A DNA stretch of 64,000 bases, taken from the NCBI GenBank assembly GCA_964593585.1, contig CAZQIZ010000001.1:1-64000 (forward strand), read 5' to 3'. A program made the position numbers and the translations under genes. Under the pieces are notes generated by a model. That model was not told where the DNA came from, ran no database searches, and saw only the letters and a list, made by a program, of their open reading frames with translations. The DNA is from JACQFV01 sp964593585 (GTDB lineage: Bacteria; Zixibacteria; MSB-5A5; WJJR01). How positions within the stretch are numbered: position 1 is the stretch's first letter; every line of letters starts with the position of its first letter. Shown piece by piece: positions 51,245 through 59,376 of this stretch.

Positions 51245-51808
51245 ATGATTTCCACCAGCGACTTCCGCATCGGCAAGAAGCTCAAAGTCGAGGGCGAACT
51301 CTGGGAGATCGTCGACTTCCAGAACGCCCGCACCGCCCAGCGCCGCGCCAAGGTCACCACGAAGCTGCGCAATCTCAAGACCGGACGCGTCCTCGAGCGC
51401 ATCTTCGCCTCCGGCGAGACCTTCGATGAACCCGAGTTCGAACAGCGCACGATGCAGTACATGTACAATGACGGCACGACCTGGCACTTCATGGACCAGG
51501 GCTCCTACGAGCAGGTCGAACTGACGCAGGAGCATCTGGAGGGCTACGCGCCCTTCCTGATGGAAAACCACGACTACAAGGTGCTCTACTTCGAAGGCAA
51601 GCCGATCTCGCTGGAGTTGCCCGCCTCGGTCATCCTGACCGTGACCGATTCGGAGCCGGGGGTCAAGGGCGACTCGGTCTCCAACCTGACCAAAATGGCC
51701 ACGGTCGAGACCGGACTTGCAATCAAAGTCCCGCTGTTCATCAAAGTCGGCGACAAGATCAAAATCGACACGCGCACCAAGGAATACCTCGAGCGCGTCG
51801 CCGGATAG
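51245..51808 (+). CDS. efp: Elongation factor P with Gln-Arg-Arg at the loop tip
   Basis: EF-P relieves ribosome stalling at polyproline stretches. The 187-residue protein has all three beta domains and the family signatures TKLRNLKTG, the MQYMYNDGTTWHFMDQ segment, and the C-terminal SEPGVKGDS...VKVPLFIKVGDKIKIDTRTKEYLERV type end. The loop that normally reads PGKG, with a modified Lys, reads TAQRRA here (residues 30-35), placing Gln32 at the modification site followed by two Arg. No modification enzyme gene is nearby. Otherwise the length and folds look normal, so it is expected to be functional. Confidence 0.95.
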   Translation: MISTSDFRIGKKLKVEGELWEIVDFQNARTAQRRAKVTTKLRNLKTGRVLERIFASGETFDEPEFEQRTMQYMYNDGTTWHFMDQGSYEQVELTQEHLEGYAPFLMENHDYKVLYFEGKPISLELPASVILTVTDSEPGVKGDSVSNLTKMATVETGLAIKVPLFIKVGDKIKIDTRTKEYLERVAG

Positions 51809-51829
51809 GGAAGAGACGCAGTTATTTCG

Positions 51830-51861
51830 GGCCGTCTCCGCCAGTGGAGGCGGCCTTTTTG
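51830..51861 (+). terminator. Rho-independent terminator after efp
   Basis: A 10-bp stem with one G-U pair (51830-51839 with 51846-51855) is followed by TTTTTG. It ends the efp transcript 21 bases after the stop codon. Confidence 0.8.
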
Positions 51862-51897
51862 TTTACAGAAAACTCCGCCGGATTGACGGCCGCGGCT

Positions 51898-51972
51898 TCA
51901 GGGAGGGTGAGGCTTCTGCCGAGCCTGCTCTTTCGCGGTGTCATCGGAGGGCCGGTCTCAGACCTGCCCCAC
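51898..51972. repeat. Dispersed repeat copy after efp
   Basis: The composite repeat GGGTGAGGCTTCTGCCGAGC + CTGCT + TTCGCGGTGTCATCGGAGGG + GGTCTCAGACCTGCCCC appears here once more. It matches the modules at 50711 and 51047. Confidence 0.65.
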
Positions 51973-51992
51973 CATCTGCAATCGCGGGAATA

Positions 51993-52027
51993 CAAAAACC
52001 CCCGGGCGGCTTCGGCCACCCGGGGGC
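51993..52027 (-). terminator. Terminator of the HU/COX24-type gene pair
   Basis: On the minus strand CCCCCGGGTGGC, loop CGAA, GCCGCCCGGGGG and then TTTTTG form a strong hairpin with a T-run. It lies about 40 bases after the 31-codon gene and ends that transcript. Confidence 0.85.
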
Positions 52028-52066
52028 GAATATGCAGACGCGAAACGGGAGCGGAGAGCGCCCGCC

Positions 52067-52162
52067 TTAGCGCAGTTTCTTTTTGTGGCGATCCTTGCGC
52101 AGACGCTTTTTGCGCTTGTGCGTTTTGATCTTCTGGCGTTTCCGCTTTTTACCCGATGGCAT
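52067..52162 (-). CDS. AURKAIP1/COX24-type very basic small protein (31 aa)
   Basis: The 31-residue product starts MPSGKKRKRQKIKTHKRKKR and ends in RKDRHKKKLR. It matches the KxKxxTHKRKKRxRKDRHKKK pattern of the AURKAIP1/COX24 family, small basic proteins known in mitochondrial ribosomes and annotated in many bacteria as likely ribosomal components. It has an ideal AAGGAGAGG ribosome site just before the ATG at 52162. It begins 33 bases after the HU stop on the same strand and is followed by a strong terminator, so it is the last gene of this operon. Confidence 0.88.
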   Translation of the reverse strand: MPSGKKRKRQKIKTHKRKKRLRKDRHKKKLR

Positions 52163-52195
52163 TGCCTCTCCTTAATCGTGAGCGCGTCGAACGGC

Positions 52196-52480
52196 CTAAA
52201 GCGGCTGTTTGACGATCAGATTTTTGAACTCGTTCGACGGCTTGAAGACCGGCACCTTGCGATCCGGCACCGGGACCTCGTCGCCGGTGCGCGGATTGCG
52301 CGCCTTGCGGGCCTTGCGCATCTTGACTTTGAACGTGCCGAAACCGCGAATCTCGATGTTCTTGCCCGCCTCCAGACAGGCCTTGACCGAGTCGAGAAAG
52401 GCATCCACGGTCACCGCCACGTCAGTCCGCGTCAGGCCGGTTTTTTCGGCGCAGATCTCCACCAAATCGGCCTTGGTCAT
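52196..52480 (-). CDS. HU/IHF family DNA-binding protein
   Basis: This 94-residue nucleoid protein bends and compacts DNA. The family pattern is complete: MTKADLVEICAEKTGLTRTD helix-turn region, IRGFGTFKVKMRKARKARNPRTG with the beta arm and its Pro tip, then VPVFKPSNEFKNLI. ATG 52480 is chosen for its strong AAGGAGG site; a GTG-type extension to 52498 is less likely. It lies downstream of sppA and upstream of the COX24-type gene on the same strand. Confidence 0.93.
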   Translation of the reverse strand: MTKADLVEICAEKTGLTRTDVAVTVDAFLDSVKACLEAGKNIEIRGFGTFKVKMRKARKARNPRTGDEVPVPDRKVPVFKPSNEFKNLIVKQPL

Positions 52481-52548
52481 CCTGACCTCCTTACCCAATC
52501 AGTGAATGTTATCATCATCTCCTATATCCTGACCCTCAGGGTTTCCCG

Positions 52549-53454
52549 TCATTGATAGCGGTACTGCAAGCTCGGCTCGCTCGCTTCCCACTCGCTGGCC
52601 TGCCCCATCAGCCACTCGACAAAACTGCGGCCGAGAAAATCAACCAGCCCGGTGCGGCGGCGCGGCTCGATTTTCACCGTCTTGGGCGGCTTGGACAGCC
52701 CCGCCATGTCGGCGGCGATGTCCAACGCGTCATGGTAGTCGCCCAATTCGTCGACCAGCCCGAGGTCACGCGCCTGACGTCCGGTGAAAATACGGCCGTC
52801 GGCAAAGGTCTTGACCTGCTCCTTGGTTATGTGGCGCCCTTCGGCGACCGCCCCGACAAACTGGTCGTAGGTGTCGTCGATCAACGCCTGCAGGTGCACC
52901 GAATCGGTGGCGTTCATCGATCGCCCCATGTTGCCCACATCCTTGTAGACCCCGCTTTTGACCGTCTCGTAGCGGATCCCAACTTTGTCGAGCAGCTTCT
53001 CGAACGTCGGGTACTGAAAGATCACGCCGATCGAGCCGGTGAGCGTGCCGGGGTTGGCGACAATCGTGTCGCAGGCGACCGCGACATAGAGGCCGCCGGA
53101 CGCCGCCACGGTCCCCATCGAAGCGACCACCCGTTTGCCTTTGTCGCGCACGCGCAGGATTTCCTCGTGGATCTCCTGGCTGGCCGCCACACCCCCGCCG
53201 GGGGAATCGACGCGCAACAGGATGACGGGCACATTGTCATCCTCCGACCAGCGGCGCAACTGCGCCACCACCGAGCGCGAGGAGGAAATCTGGCCGGCGA
53301 CTTCGACCACCGCGACGCGCTTGCCGAAGCCGCCGAACATCTCCTCGTCGCCGCCGGAGGAAACCCCCAGCAACGCCAAGGTCATCAGGCCCATGAACAG
53401 AATGAATGAGCCGGCGATGATCGTTCCGATGATCCAGTCGCGTCGTGCCGCCAT
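52549..53454 (-). CDS. sppA: Signal peptide peptidase SppA (36 kDa type)
   Basis: SppA is a membrane-bound serine protease that degrades leftover signal peptides. The 301-residue protein has one N-terminal helix (DWIIGTIIAGSFILFMGLMTLALLG). It has the nucleophile Ser in ASGGLYVAVACDTIVANPGTLTGSIGVIF and the catalytic Lys in SGVYKDVGNMGR, in the order expected for the short bacterial form. The short form acts as a tetramer or octamer. It starts 21 bases after the lytic transglycosylase gene, probably in one operon with it, HU and the COX24-type gene. Confidence 0.93.
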   Translation of the reverse strand: MAARRDWIIGTIIAGSFILFMGLMTLALLGVSSGGDEEMFGGFGKRVAVVEVAGQISSSRSVVAQLRRWSEDDNVPVILLRVDSPGGGVAASQEIHEEILRVRDKGKRVVASMGTVAASGGLYVAVACDTIVANPGTLTGSIGVIFQYPTFEKLLDKVGIRYETVKSGVYKDVGNMGRSMNATDSVHLQALIDDTYDQFVGAVAEGRHITKEQVKTFADGRIFTGRQARDLGLVDELGDYHDALDIAADMAGLSKPPKTVKIEPRRRTGLVDFLGRSFVEWLMGQASEWEASEPSLQYRYQ

Positions 53455-53475
53455 GGAGTTTACTCTAAGTCCCGC

Positions 53476-55353
53476 TTACAGGCCCTGCGGGATACGGATC
53501 TTCTGCCCCACGTGAATCCGATTCGGGTTGTCCAGCGCGTTGAAACTGAGAATCTGCGCGATCGTCGTGCCGAATTTGGTGGCGATGCGCAACACGGTGT
53601 CGCCTTTGCGTACGGTGTACCAGAAGGCGCCGCCGCGATTGGAGGAGGAGACCTTCGAGGCCTCCGGGATCACCAGATCCGCGCCGACCGCGAGCTTCTC
53701 ATGCGCGCCCATCCGGTTGGCCTGGCGGATTTCCGAGGTGGTCACGCCGAATTTCTTGGCCAGATCCCAGAGGGTGTCGCCTGATTTGACCGTGTATTTC
53801 TTGCCGTCGGCCTTCGGCAGCGGTTTTTCGCTCAATGCCGATTCGGACTTGCGCGAACGCTTCGACGGCTGCTCGTCGGCCGCGGCCATCGGCACCGGGA
53901 TGACCAGCGCCTGCCCAACCGACAGCTTGTGTTTCGATTTGAGTTTGTTGGCGGCGACGATGTCGGCCACGGTCACACCGTAGCGGCCGGCGATCTTGCC
54001 GAGGGTTTCGCCGCGACGCACCGTGTGACGCGCCCATTCGGTGCGGCTGGAGCGCGGCAGGTCGCGGTAGATCGCCGCGAAGGTCTCCGAGGTGCCCTTG
54101 GGCACGCGGAACCGATACGGCGACTGGTCGGGCGGCGTCACACCCCGTCGCAGTTCGGGGTTGAGCTCTTCCAGTTCTTCGGCCGCGACGCCCAGCGCCC
54201 GCGCGACATCCTTCAGCTCGAGCGGCTTGCTGGTGGCCACCCAGTCGTACTGCAACGGGGGCTCCAACTCCACGTTGAACCCATAGGAGACCGGATCCTT
54301 GGCAATGATCAGGGCCGCGTGGAAAAGCGGCACATAGTTCTTCGTCTGCTCGCGCAGGTTCAACTTCCAGAAGTCATCGGTCTTTTGGCGCTTGATCTGA
54401 CGGCCGACCCGTCCCTCGCCGCCGTTGTAGGCCGCCAGCGCGAGGTTCCAGGAGTTGAACATCTTGTACAGATCGGAGAGGTACTGGCAGGCGGCATGGG
54501 TCGACTTCTCGAAGTCGCGGCGCTCATCCAGCCAGTGTGTGCGATCCAATCCATAGCGCTTGCCGGTCGAGGCGATGAACTGCCACGGCCCGGAGGCGTG
54601 GGCGTAGGAATAGGCCTTGTTGTTGAACCCCGACTCGACAAACGGCAGGTAGGCGATGTCGGTGGGCATGTTGTACGACTTGACGATCTCCTTCATCATC
54701 GGCAGATACCGCCCGGAACGCCGCAGGAAGCGCTCAAACGGCTCCCGCGCGGTGGTCTGCCAGAACTTGATGCACTTCTGCACCTTTGGGTGATCGGGCT
54801 CGATCGGGTAATCGAAGAGCATTTCGCCGGTGCCATGCGGCTCCGATGAGGTGGAGGCCAGTGTGGAAGTGTCGGCGCCCTGGTCCAGGCGCAGCAGGAT
54901 CGCGTCGGTGGAGGCATCCTCGGGCAACTCGCCCAATGCCAGCAACGTCGTGCGGTAGTCCTTGGCGATGTCATCCAACAGGCGTTCAACCTTGTCCGCC
55001 GAGTCGAGGTCCTCGGAACTGGTCAGGTCCAGTTCGGTCAGCAGGGTTAAGGCCTGCTCAAAGGCGATCTGCGCGTCCGTCCAGCGATTGTCGATATTGG
55101 CCATCACCCCGGTGGCATAGAGCGCTTCGGCTTCGGCCAAAGTGGTACCCAGGTTGGGCGCACTGACGACAATGGCCGGATCCTCGGCATCGATGCTGGT
55201 GTCGTCTGACACAACCGCCGGGTCATTCTGCGACGCGGTGATCGCATCGGCAGGGGTCTCGAGGTGTCGGTAACGAGGTGTGGAGGCGCAACCGGCAGCA
55301 AAGACCAGTGCCAGCCCGCCGAACAGTATGAGTCGATTGGTAGACTTCAACAC
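53476..55353 (-). CDS. Lipoprotein lytic transglycosylase with LysM repeats (MltD-like)
   Basis: This 625-residue enzyme cleaves peptidoglycan glycan strands. A lipoprotein signal (ALVFAAGCAS, Cys near residue 22) comes first. After a helical region comes the SLT domain with the catalytic Glu in FVESGFNNKAYSYAHASGPWQF, then the NGGEGRVGRQIKR segment. Three LysM repeats for peptidoglycan binding close the protein (VRRGETLGKIAGRYGVT, VKSGDTLWDLAKKFGVT, VRKGDTVLRIATKFGTT). A GTG start is used. A strong promoter with a long leader lies upstream, and sppA follows. Confidence 0.92.
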   Translation of the reverse strand: MLKSTNRLILFGGLALVFAAGCASTPRYRHLETPADAITASQNDPAVVSDDTSIDAEDPAIVVSAPNLGTTLAEAEALYATGVMANIDNRWTDAQIAFEQALTLLTELDLTSSEDLDSADKVERLLDDIAKDYRTTLLALGELPEDASTDAILLRLDQGADTSTLASTSSEPHGTGEMLFDYPIEPDHPKVQKCIKFWQTTAREPFERFLRRSGRYLPMMKEIVKSYNMPTDIAYLPFVESGFNNKAYSYAHASGPWQFIASTGKRYGLDRTHWLDERRDFEKSTHAACQYLSDLYKMFNSWNLALAAYNGGEGRVGRQIKRQKTDDFWKLNLREQTKNYVPLFHAALIIAKDPVSYGFNVELEPPLQYDWVATSKPLELKDVARALGVAAEELEELNPELRRGVTPPDQSPYRFRVPKGTSETFAAIYRDLPRSSRTEWARHTVRRGETLGKIAGRYGVTVADIVAANKLKSKHKLSVGQALVIPVPMAAADEQPSKRSRKSESALSEKPLPKADGKKYTVKSGDTLWDLAKKFGVTTSEIRQANRMGAHEKLAVGADLVIPEASKVSSSNRGGAFWYTVRKGDTVLRIATKFGTTIAQILSFNALDNPNRIHVGQKIRIPQGL

Positions 55354-55394
55354 ATCCCCCAGTGCGCTAATCGTTTACTTCAGCCCCCTATTGT

Positions 55395-55427
55395 GTGAAG
55401 ATCGGATTTCGCTGTCGCGATCTTCAC
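55395..55427 (-). other. Stem-loop in the transglycosylase leader
   Basis: GTGAAGATCG (55395-55404) pairs perfectly with CGATCTTCAC (55418-55427) around a 13-base loop. It lies inside the 157-base leader of the transglycosylase gene. There is no T-run, so it is not an obvious terminator; it could affect mRNA stability or regulation. Confidence 0.45.
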
Positions 55428-55516
55428 TGCGATAACGTTGTGAGTCTGGGGCTTAACGGGTGTCGGTACGCCGAACAGCCGGAGTCCGCCCCCGCCCCAA
55501 ACCACGTAACCCGCTG

Positions 55517-55545
55517 GTATTAAAGACAATCCCAAGGGGTGTCAA
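55517..55545 (-). promoter_or_regulatory. Sigma70-like promoter of the transglycosylase operon
   Basis: On the minus strand TTGACA (55540-55545) and TAATAC (55517-55522) have a 17-base spacer, one of the best matches in the window. Initiation near 55510 gives a 157-base leader. Confidence 0.7.
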
Positions 55546-55654
55546 GGATTTTTCTGCCCCCTGCCCGCCAAAGTTCGATTTGGCCGGGCATGCCCAATAT
55601 GTTGCCAGATAGAGTCTTGCGGTGAGAAAGACACGCGGACAGTCCCGGCCGGCT

Positions 55655-56578
55655 CTACCGCCGGTCCCGCCACATGCTTATAACTCGTTCTGGATCAACA
55701 TCATGGCCATCGAGGATAATGGCCTTGCCCCGGTTGCCAAACCAGGTCTCCTGCCGCTTGGCATACCGTCTGGTGTTCCGGATGATGAGTTTGTAGGCCT
55801 CCTCTTCGTCAGTTTTACCGTCCAGAAAATCCACGATTTCCCGGTATCCGACCGTCGCCATCCCCGGCGCCTCCGGCGGAATACCGGACTCCAGAAGCCC
55901 CCTGACCTCGGTGGTGAGGCCGGCGGCTCGCATCTTGTACACTCGCTCCGCGATTCGGGCATAAGCCAATTCACGATCAATCCTGGGCCAAACCACCAGT
56001 GCCGGCCATGGAGCGGCGGTCATCACGCGTTCGTGCAGAAGCGCGCTTAACCGCTGGCCGGTCTCCCAACCGACCTCCAGCACCCGTCGCACCCGCGTCT
56101 TGTCACCGGGATGCACCTGCGTCATGAACTCCGGATCGAGGCGACTCGCCTCCTCCGCCAGCGATTCCCAACCGCGCTGCTGTGATGCCTCGCGCAGCCG
56201 CAGTCGCGTGGCCGGGCTGATCTCGGGCAGATCGGCCAACCCGGTCATGAATGCTTCGAGGTAGAATCCCGTCCCTCCCACCATGATCAACGGGCGTCCG
56301 GAGGCCAGCCGTTTTGCCGCCAACGCGCGCGCTTCCCGGCAATATCGTCCGGCCGAGAAGTACTCGCGCGGATCAGCGCAGTCGATCATGCCATACTCGA
56401 ATTCGCGGATGATCTCCGGCGACGGTTTGGCGGTGCCGATATCCAACCCGCGGTAGACCTTGCGTGAATCGATCGAGATGAGACTCGCGCCGGTTTGTCT
56501 CGCCACTTCCTGGGCGAGGTGGCTTTTCCCCGATCCGGTGACACCGACGATGGCGAGTATGGGCAGGGGGGAGGGCAT
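55655..56578 (-). CDS. miaA: tRNA dimethylallyltransferase
   Basis: MiaA adds an isopentenyl group to A37 of tRNAs that read U-starting codons. The 307-residue protein has the P-loop (GVTGSGKSHLAQEVA), the DSRKVYRGLDIGTAKP segment (usually DSMQVYR), MVGGTGFYL, and the swinging helical insert (LHERVMTAAPWPAL) before RNTRRYAKRQETWF. ATG 56578 is chosen since the P-loop then sits at its usual distance. It is divergent from mutS; miaA next to mutL/mutS is a common bacterial arrangement. Confidence 0.94.
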   Translation of the reverse strand: MPSPLPILAIVGVTGSGKSHLAQEVARQTGASLISIDSRKVYRGLDIGTAKPSPEIIREFEYGMIDCADPREYFSAGRYCREARALAAKRLASGRPLIMVGGTGFYLEAFMTGLADLPEISPATRLRLREASQQRGWESLAEEASRLDPEFMTQVHPGDKTRVRRVLEVGWETGQRLSALLHERVMTAAPWPALVVWPRIDRELAYARIAERVYKMRAAGLTTEVRGLLESGIPPEAPGMATVGYREIVDFLDGKTDEEEAYKLIIRNTRRYAKRQETWFGNRGKAIILDGHDVDPERVISMWRDRR

Positions 56579-56708
56579 GGCGTTTCGATGGTCACCCAAG
56601 TAACCACAAGTTATCCACGCCGCCAAGATCGCCGCGGCGCCGGCGCGATCATTTTTCCGCCTGTCGTCTTGATTAGACCGCTCCCCGACGGCGTTATTGC
56701 CGGTGTCG

Positions 56709-59330
56709 ATGACGCAGTCCGCCGATCAGTCCGCCGCGCTCACGCCGATGTTGCGCCAGCATGCCGCCGTCAAGGCGAAGTACCCCGATCATATCGTCTT
56801 TTTCCGCATGGGGGACTTCTACGAGATGTTTGGCGAGGATGCCATTCGTGGCGCGCAGATTCTCGGCATCACCCTGACACGCCGTCCGCATGGTAAAGAC
56901 GGTGAAATTCCGCTGGCCGGCGTGCCGCATCATCAGGCCGAACGATACCTGGCCCGTTTGGTTGAGGCCGGGCAGCGGGTGGTGGTCTGCGAGCAGATGG
57001 AAGACCCCAAGCAGGCCAAGGGGCTGGTCCAGCGCGATGTGGTCGAGATCATCACCCCCGGCACGGTGCTCAATCCCGGCGCGCTCGATGAGACCCAGAC
57101 CCCGGCGTTGGCGGCGTTGTCCGGGCCGGACGGCGATGGGCAGTTCGCGCTGGCCTGGGCGGAGGCGACCAACGGCCGTTTCGCCGTCGACCGCTTCGGC
57201 CCCGAGGCGATGGCCGAGTGGCTGGCCAGTCAGACCCCCAGCGAGATCATCGTCGCCGATGACGCCGATGCCCGGCTGGGGCAGTTGGTCGATGGGCGCG
57301 CCGCCGTCACCCGTTGGCCCGCCTGGCGCTTCGAATTCGCCGAGGCCGAGCGCGCGCTCAAGGCGCATTTCCACGTGCATGATCTCGAGGGGGTCGCGCC
57401 CCCGGAGACCGCATCGGACCGCATGGCCATCGCCGCCGCCGGCGCGCTACTCTCCTATCTGAAGGAAACCAAGCGCGCCCCGCTGGCGCACATCGCCCGT
57501 CTCACCGCGCTGCGCACACGCGACACCATCACCCTCGATCCACGGTCGGCGTTGCATCTGGATGTCATCGGGCGGCCCCACTCCGATCGGCCGAATCTGG
57601 CGGGGGTGCTTGACCACTGCCACACCGCGATGGGCCGGCGTCTCCTGCGCGAGCGGCTCACCCATCCGCTGGTTGACAAGGACGGGATCGAGCGGCGTCT
57701 CGATGAAATCCAGGCCCTCGTCGCCGACCGTGGCCTGCTGGCCAACCTGCGCGAAACGCTCAGAGGAATCTTCGATGTCGAGCGGTTTGTTGGGCGTCTC
57801 GGGGCCGAGCGAATCGGTCCGCGCGATCTGATCGGCCTGCGCGAAGCACTGGGTCGGTGGCCGCGCCTTACGGAATTGACGGGCCGCACGCCGCTCTCAT
57901 CTCCGGATGATCCGGATGCCGCGACGCTCGCCGTCATCCACACGCGCCTCGCCGCGGCACTGGTCGATGATCCGCCGCTGGGGGTCAAGGAGGGCGGTAT
58001 CTTCCGGCGCGGCTATTCGCCGGAGCTGGATGCCCTCTATTCCGGCGCGGCCGACGCGCGCGCCTGGATCGCCGGATTGCAGGCACGTCTGCGCGCCGAG
58101 ACCGGCATCGGCTCGCTCAAGGTCGGCTATAACAAAGTCTTCAATTACTACATCGAGGTCTCGCGCACTCAGACCGTGAATGTCCCCGCCGACTGGATTC
58201 GCAAACAGACACTGGTCAATGGCGAACGGTACATCATGGCGGAATTGAAGGAAAAAGAAGAGATCGTGCTGCGCGCCGATGAGCGCGCCGCGCAGATCGA
58301 GGAGCAGTTGTTCATCACCCTGCGCGATGAACTGGCCGGTCAGATCGGAGCGCTAGCGCAACTGGCATCGGCGCTGGCGCGTCTGGATGTCGCCGGATCG
58401 CTGGCGCAGGCGGCGCTGGCGCGCGGGTACAGCCGTCCGCGCCTGACGGAAGATCGCGCGCTGGAGATACGCGGCGGCCGTCATCCGGTGCTGGAGACCA
58501 TCAATCCCGCCGGTGGGTTTGTCCCCAACGACACCATCTTCTCCGATGAGCAGGGTTGGCTGCAATTGCTCACCGGCCCCAACATGGCGGGCAAATCGAC
58601 CTACCTGCGCCAAGTCGGACTGATCGTGCTCATGGCACAGGCGGGCTCATTTGTCCCCGCCGATGTCGCCACGATTGGCATCTGTGACCGCATCTTCACA
58701 CGGGTCGGGGCCGACGATGATTTGGCGCGCAACCGCTCGACCTTCATGGTCGAGATGGCCGAGACCGCGCGCATCCTGCAGGGCGCGACGCCACGGTCGC
58801 TGGTGCTCTTCGATGAGGTCGGGCGGGGCACCTCCACCTACGATGGCGTTGCCATCGCCTGGGCGTTGGCCGAGCATCTGGCCGCCGACCCCGCCCGCTG
58901 CCCGCGCACCCTCTTTGCCACCCATTACCATGAACTGACCGCGCTCGCCGACCGTTTCGACGCCATCCGTAATCACCATCTGGCGGTTAAGGAAAAGGAG
59001 GGACGCGTGGTCTTCCTCTTCCGGGTCAAGGAGGGGGCCTGCGACGACTCGTTCGGCATCCATGTGGCGAAGATGGCCGGAGTGCCGCCGACGGTCGTCA
59101 CGCGTGCCGCCGAAATCGTGCGCGCCCTCGAAGATGGCACCTTCGATCCACTCAAAGGACGCGGTACCCTGAAGCCGCGCCCTCGTGTTCCCGTCCAGCA
59201 GGGCAGTCTCTTCTCCGAGACGCAGGCGCAGGCGGTGGACGAACTGACGCATCTGCGCACCGATAGCATGACCCCGATCGAGGCCCTCAACAAACTGGAT
59301 GAGTTGACTCGCCGCCTGCGCGGCGATTGA
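56709..59330 (+). CDS. mutS: DNA mismatch repair protein MutS
   Basis: MutS finds base mismatches and starts repair with MutL. The 873-residue protein has the mismatch-reading Phe-x-Glu motif (FFRMGDFYEMFGEDA), connector, lever and clamp domains, and the ABC-type ATPase with Walker A (GPNMAGKSTYLRQV), Walker B (SLVLFDEVGRGTSTYDG) and FATHYHELT. The short C-terminal helix region (MTPIEALNKLDEL) is the tetramer-forming end. ATG 56709 is chosen over an earlier TTG. mutL follows after 46 bases. Confidence 0.96.
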   Translation: MTQSADQSAALTPMLRQHAAVKAKYPDHIVFFRMGDFYEMFGEDAIRGAQILGITLTRRPHGKDGEIPLAGVPHHQAERYLARLVEAGQRVVVCEQMEDPKQAKGLVQRDVVEIITPGTVLNPGALDETQTPALAALSGPDGDGQFALAWAEATNGRFAVDRFGPEAMAEWLASQTPSEIIVADDADARLGQLVDGRAAVTRWPAWRFEFAEAERALKAHFHVHDLEGVAPPETASDRMAIAAAGALLSYLKETKRAPLAHIARLTALRTRDTITLDPRSALHLDVIGRPHSDRPNLAGVLDHCHTAMGRRLLRERLTHPLVDKDGIERRLDEIQALVADRGLLANLRETLRGIFDVERFVGRLGAERIGPRDLIGLREALGRWPRLTELTGRTPLSSPDDPDAATLAVIHTRLAAALVDDPPLGVKEGGIFRRGYSPELDALYSGAADARAWIAGLQARLRAETGIGSLKVGYNKVFNYYIEVSRTQTVNVPADWIRKQTLVNGERYIMAELKEKEEIVLRADERAAQIEEQLFITLRDELAGQIGALAQLASALARLDVAGSLAQAALARGYSRPRLTEDRALEIRGGRHPVLETINPAGGFVPNDTIFSDEQGWLQLLTGPNMAGKSTYLRQVGLIVLMAQAGSFVPADVATIGICDRIFTRVGADDDLARNRSTFMVEMAETARILQGATPRSLVLFDEVGRGTSTYDGVAIAWALAEHLAADPARCPRTLFATHYHELTALADRFDAIRNHHLAVKEKEGRVVFLFRVKEGACDDSFGIHVAKMAGVPPTVVTRAAEIVRALEDGTFDPLKGRGTLKPRPRVPVQQGSLFSETQAQAVDELTHLRTDSMTPIEALNKLDELTRRLRGD

Positions 59331-59376
59331 TTCCCGCCGGGATCTTCGCGGTCATCGCGACATTACCAGGAACCCC

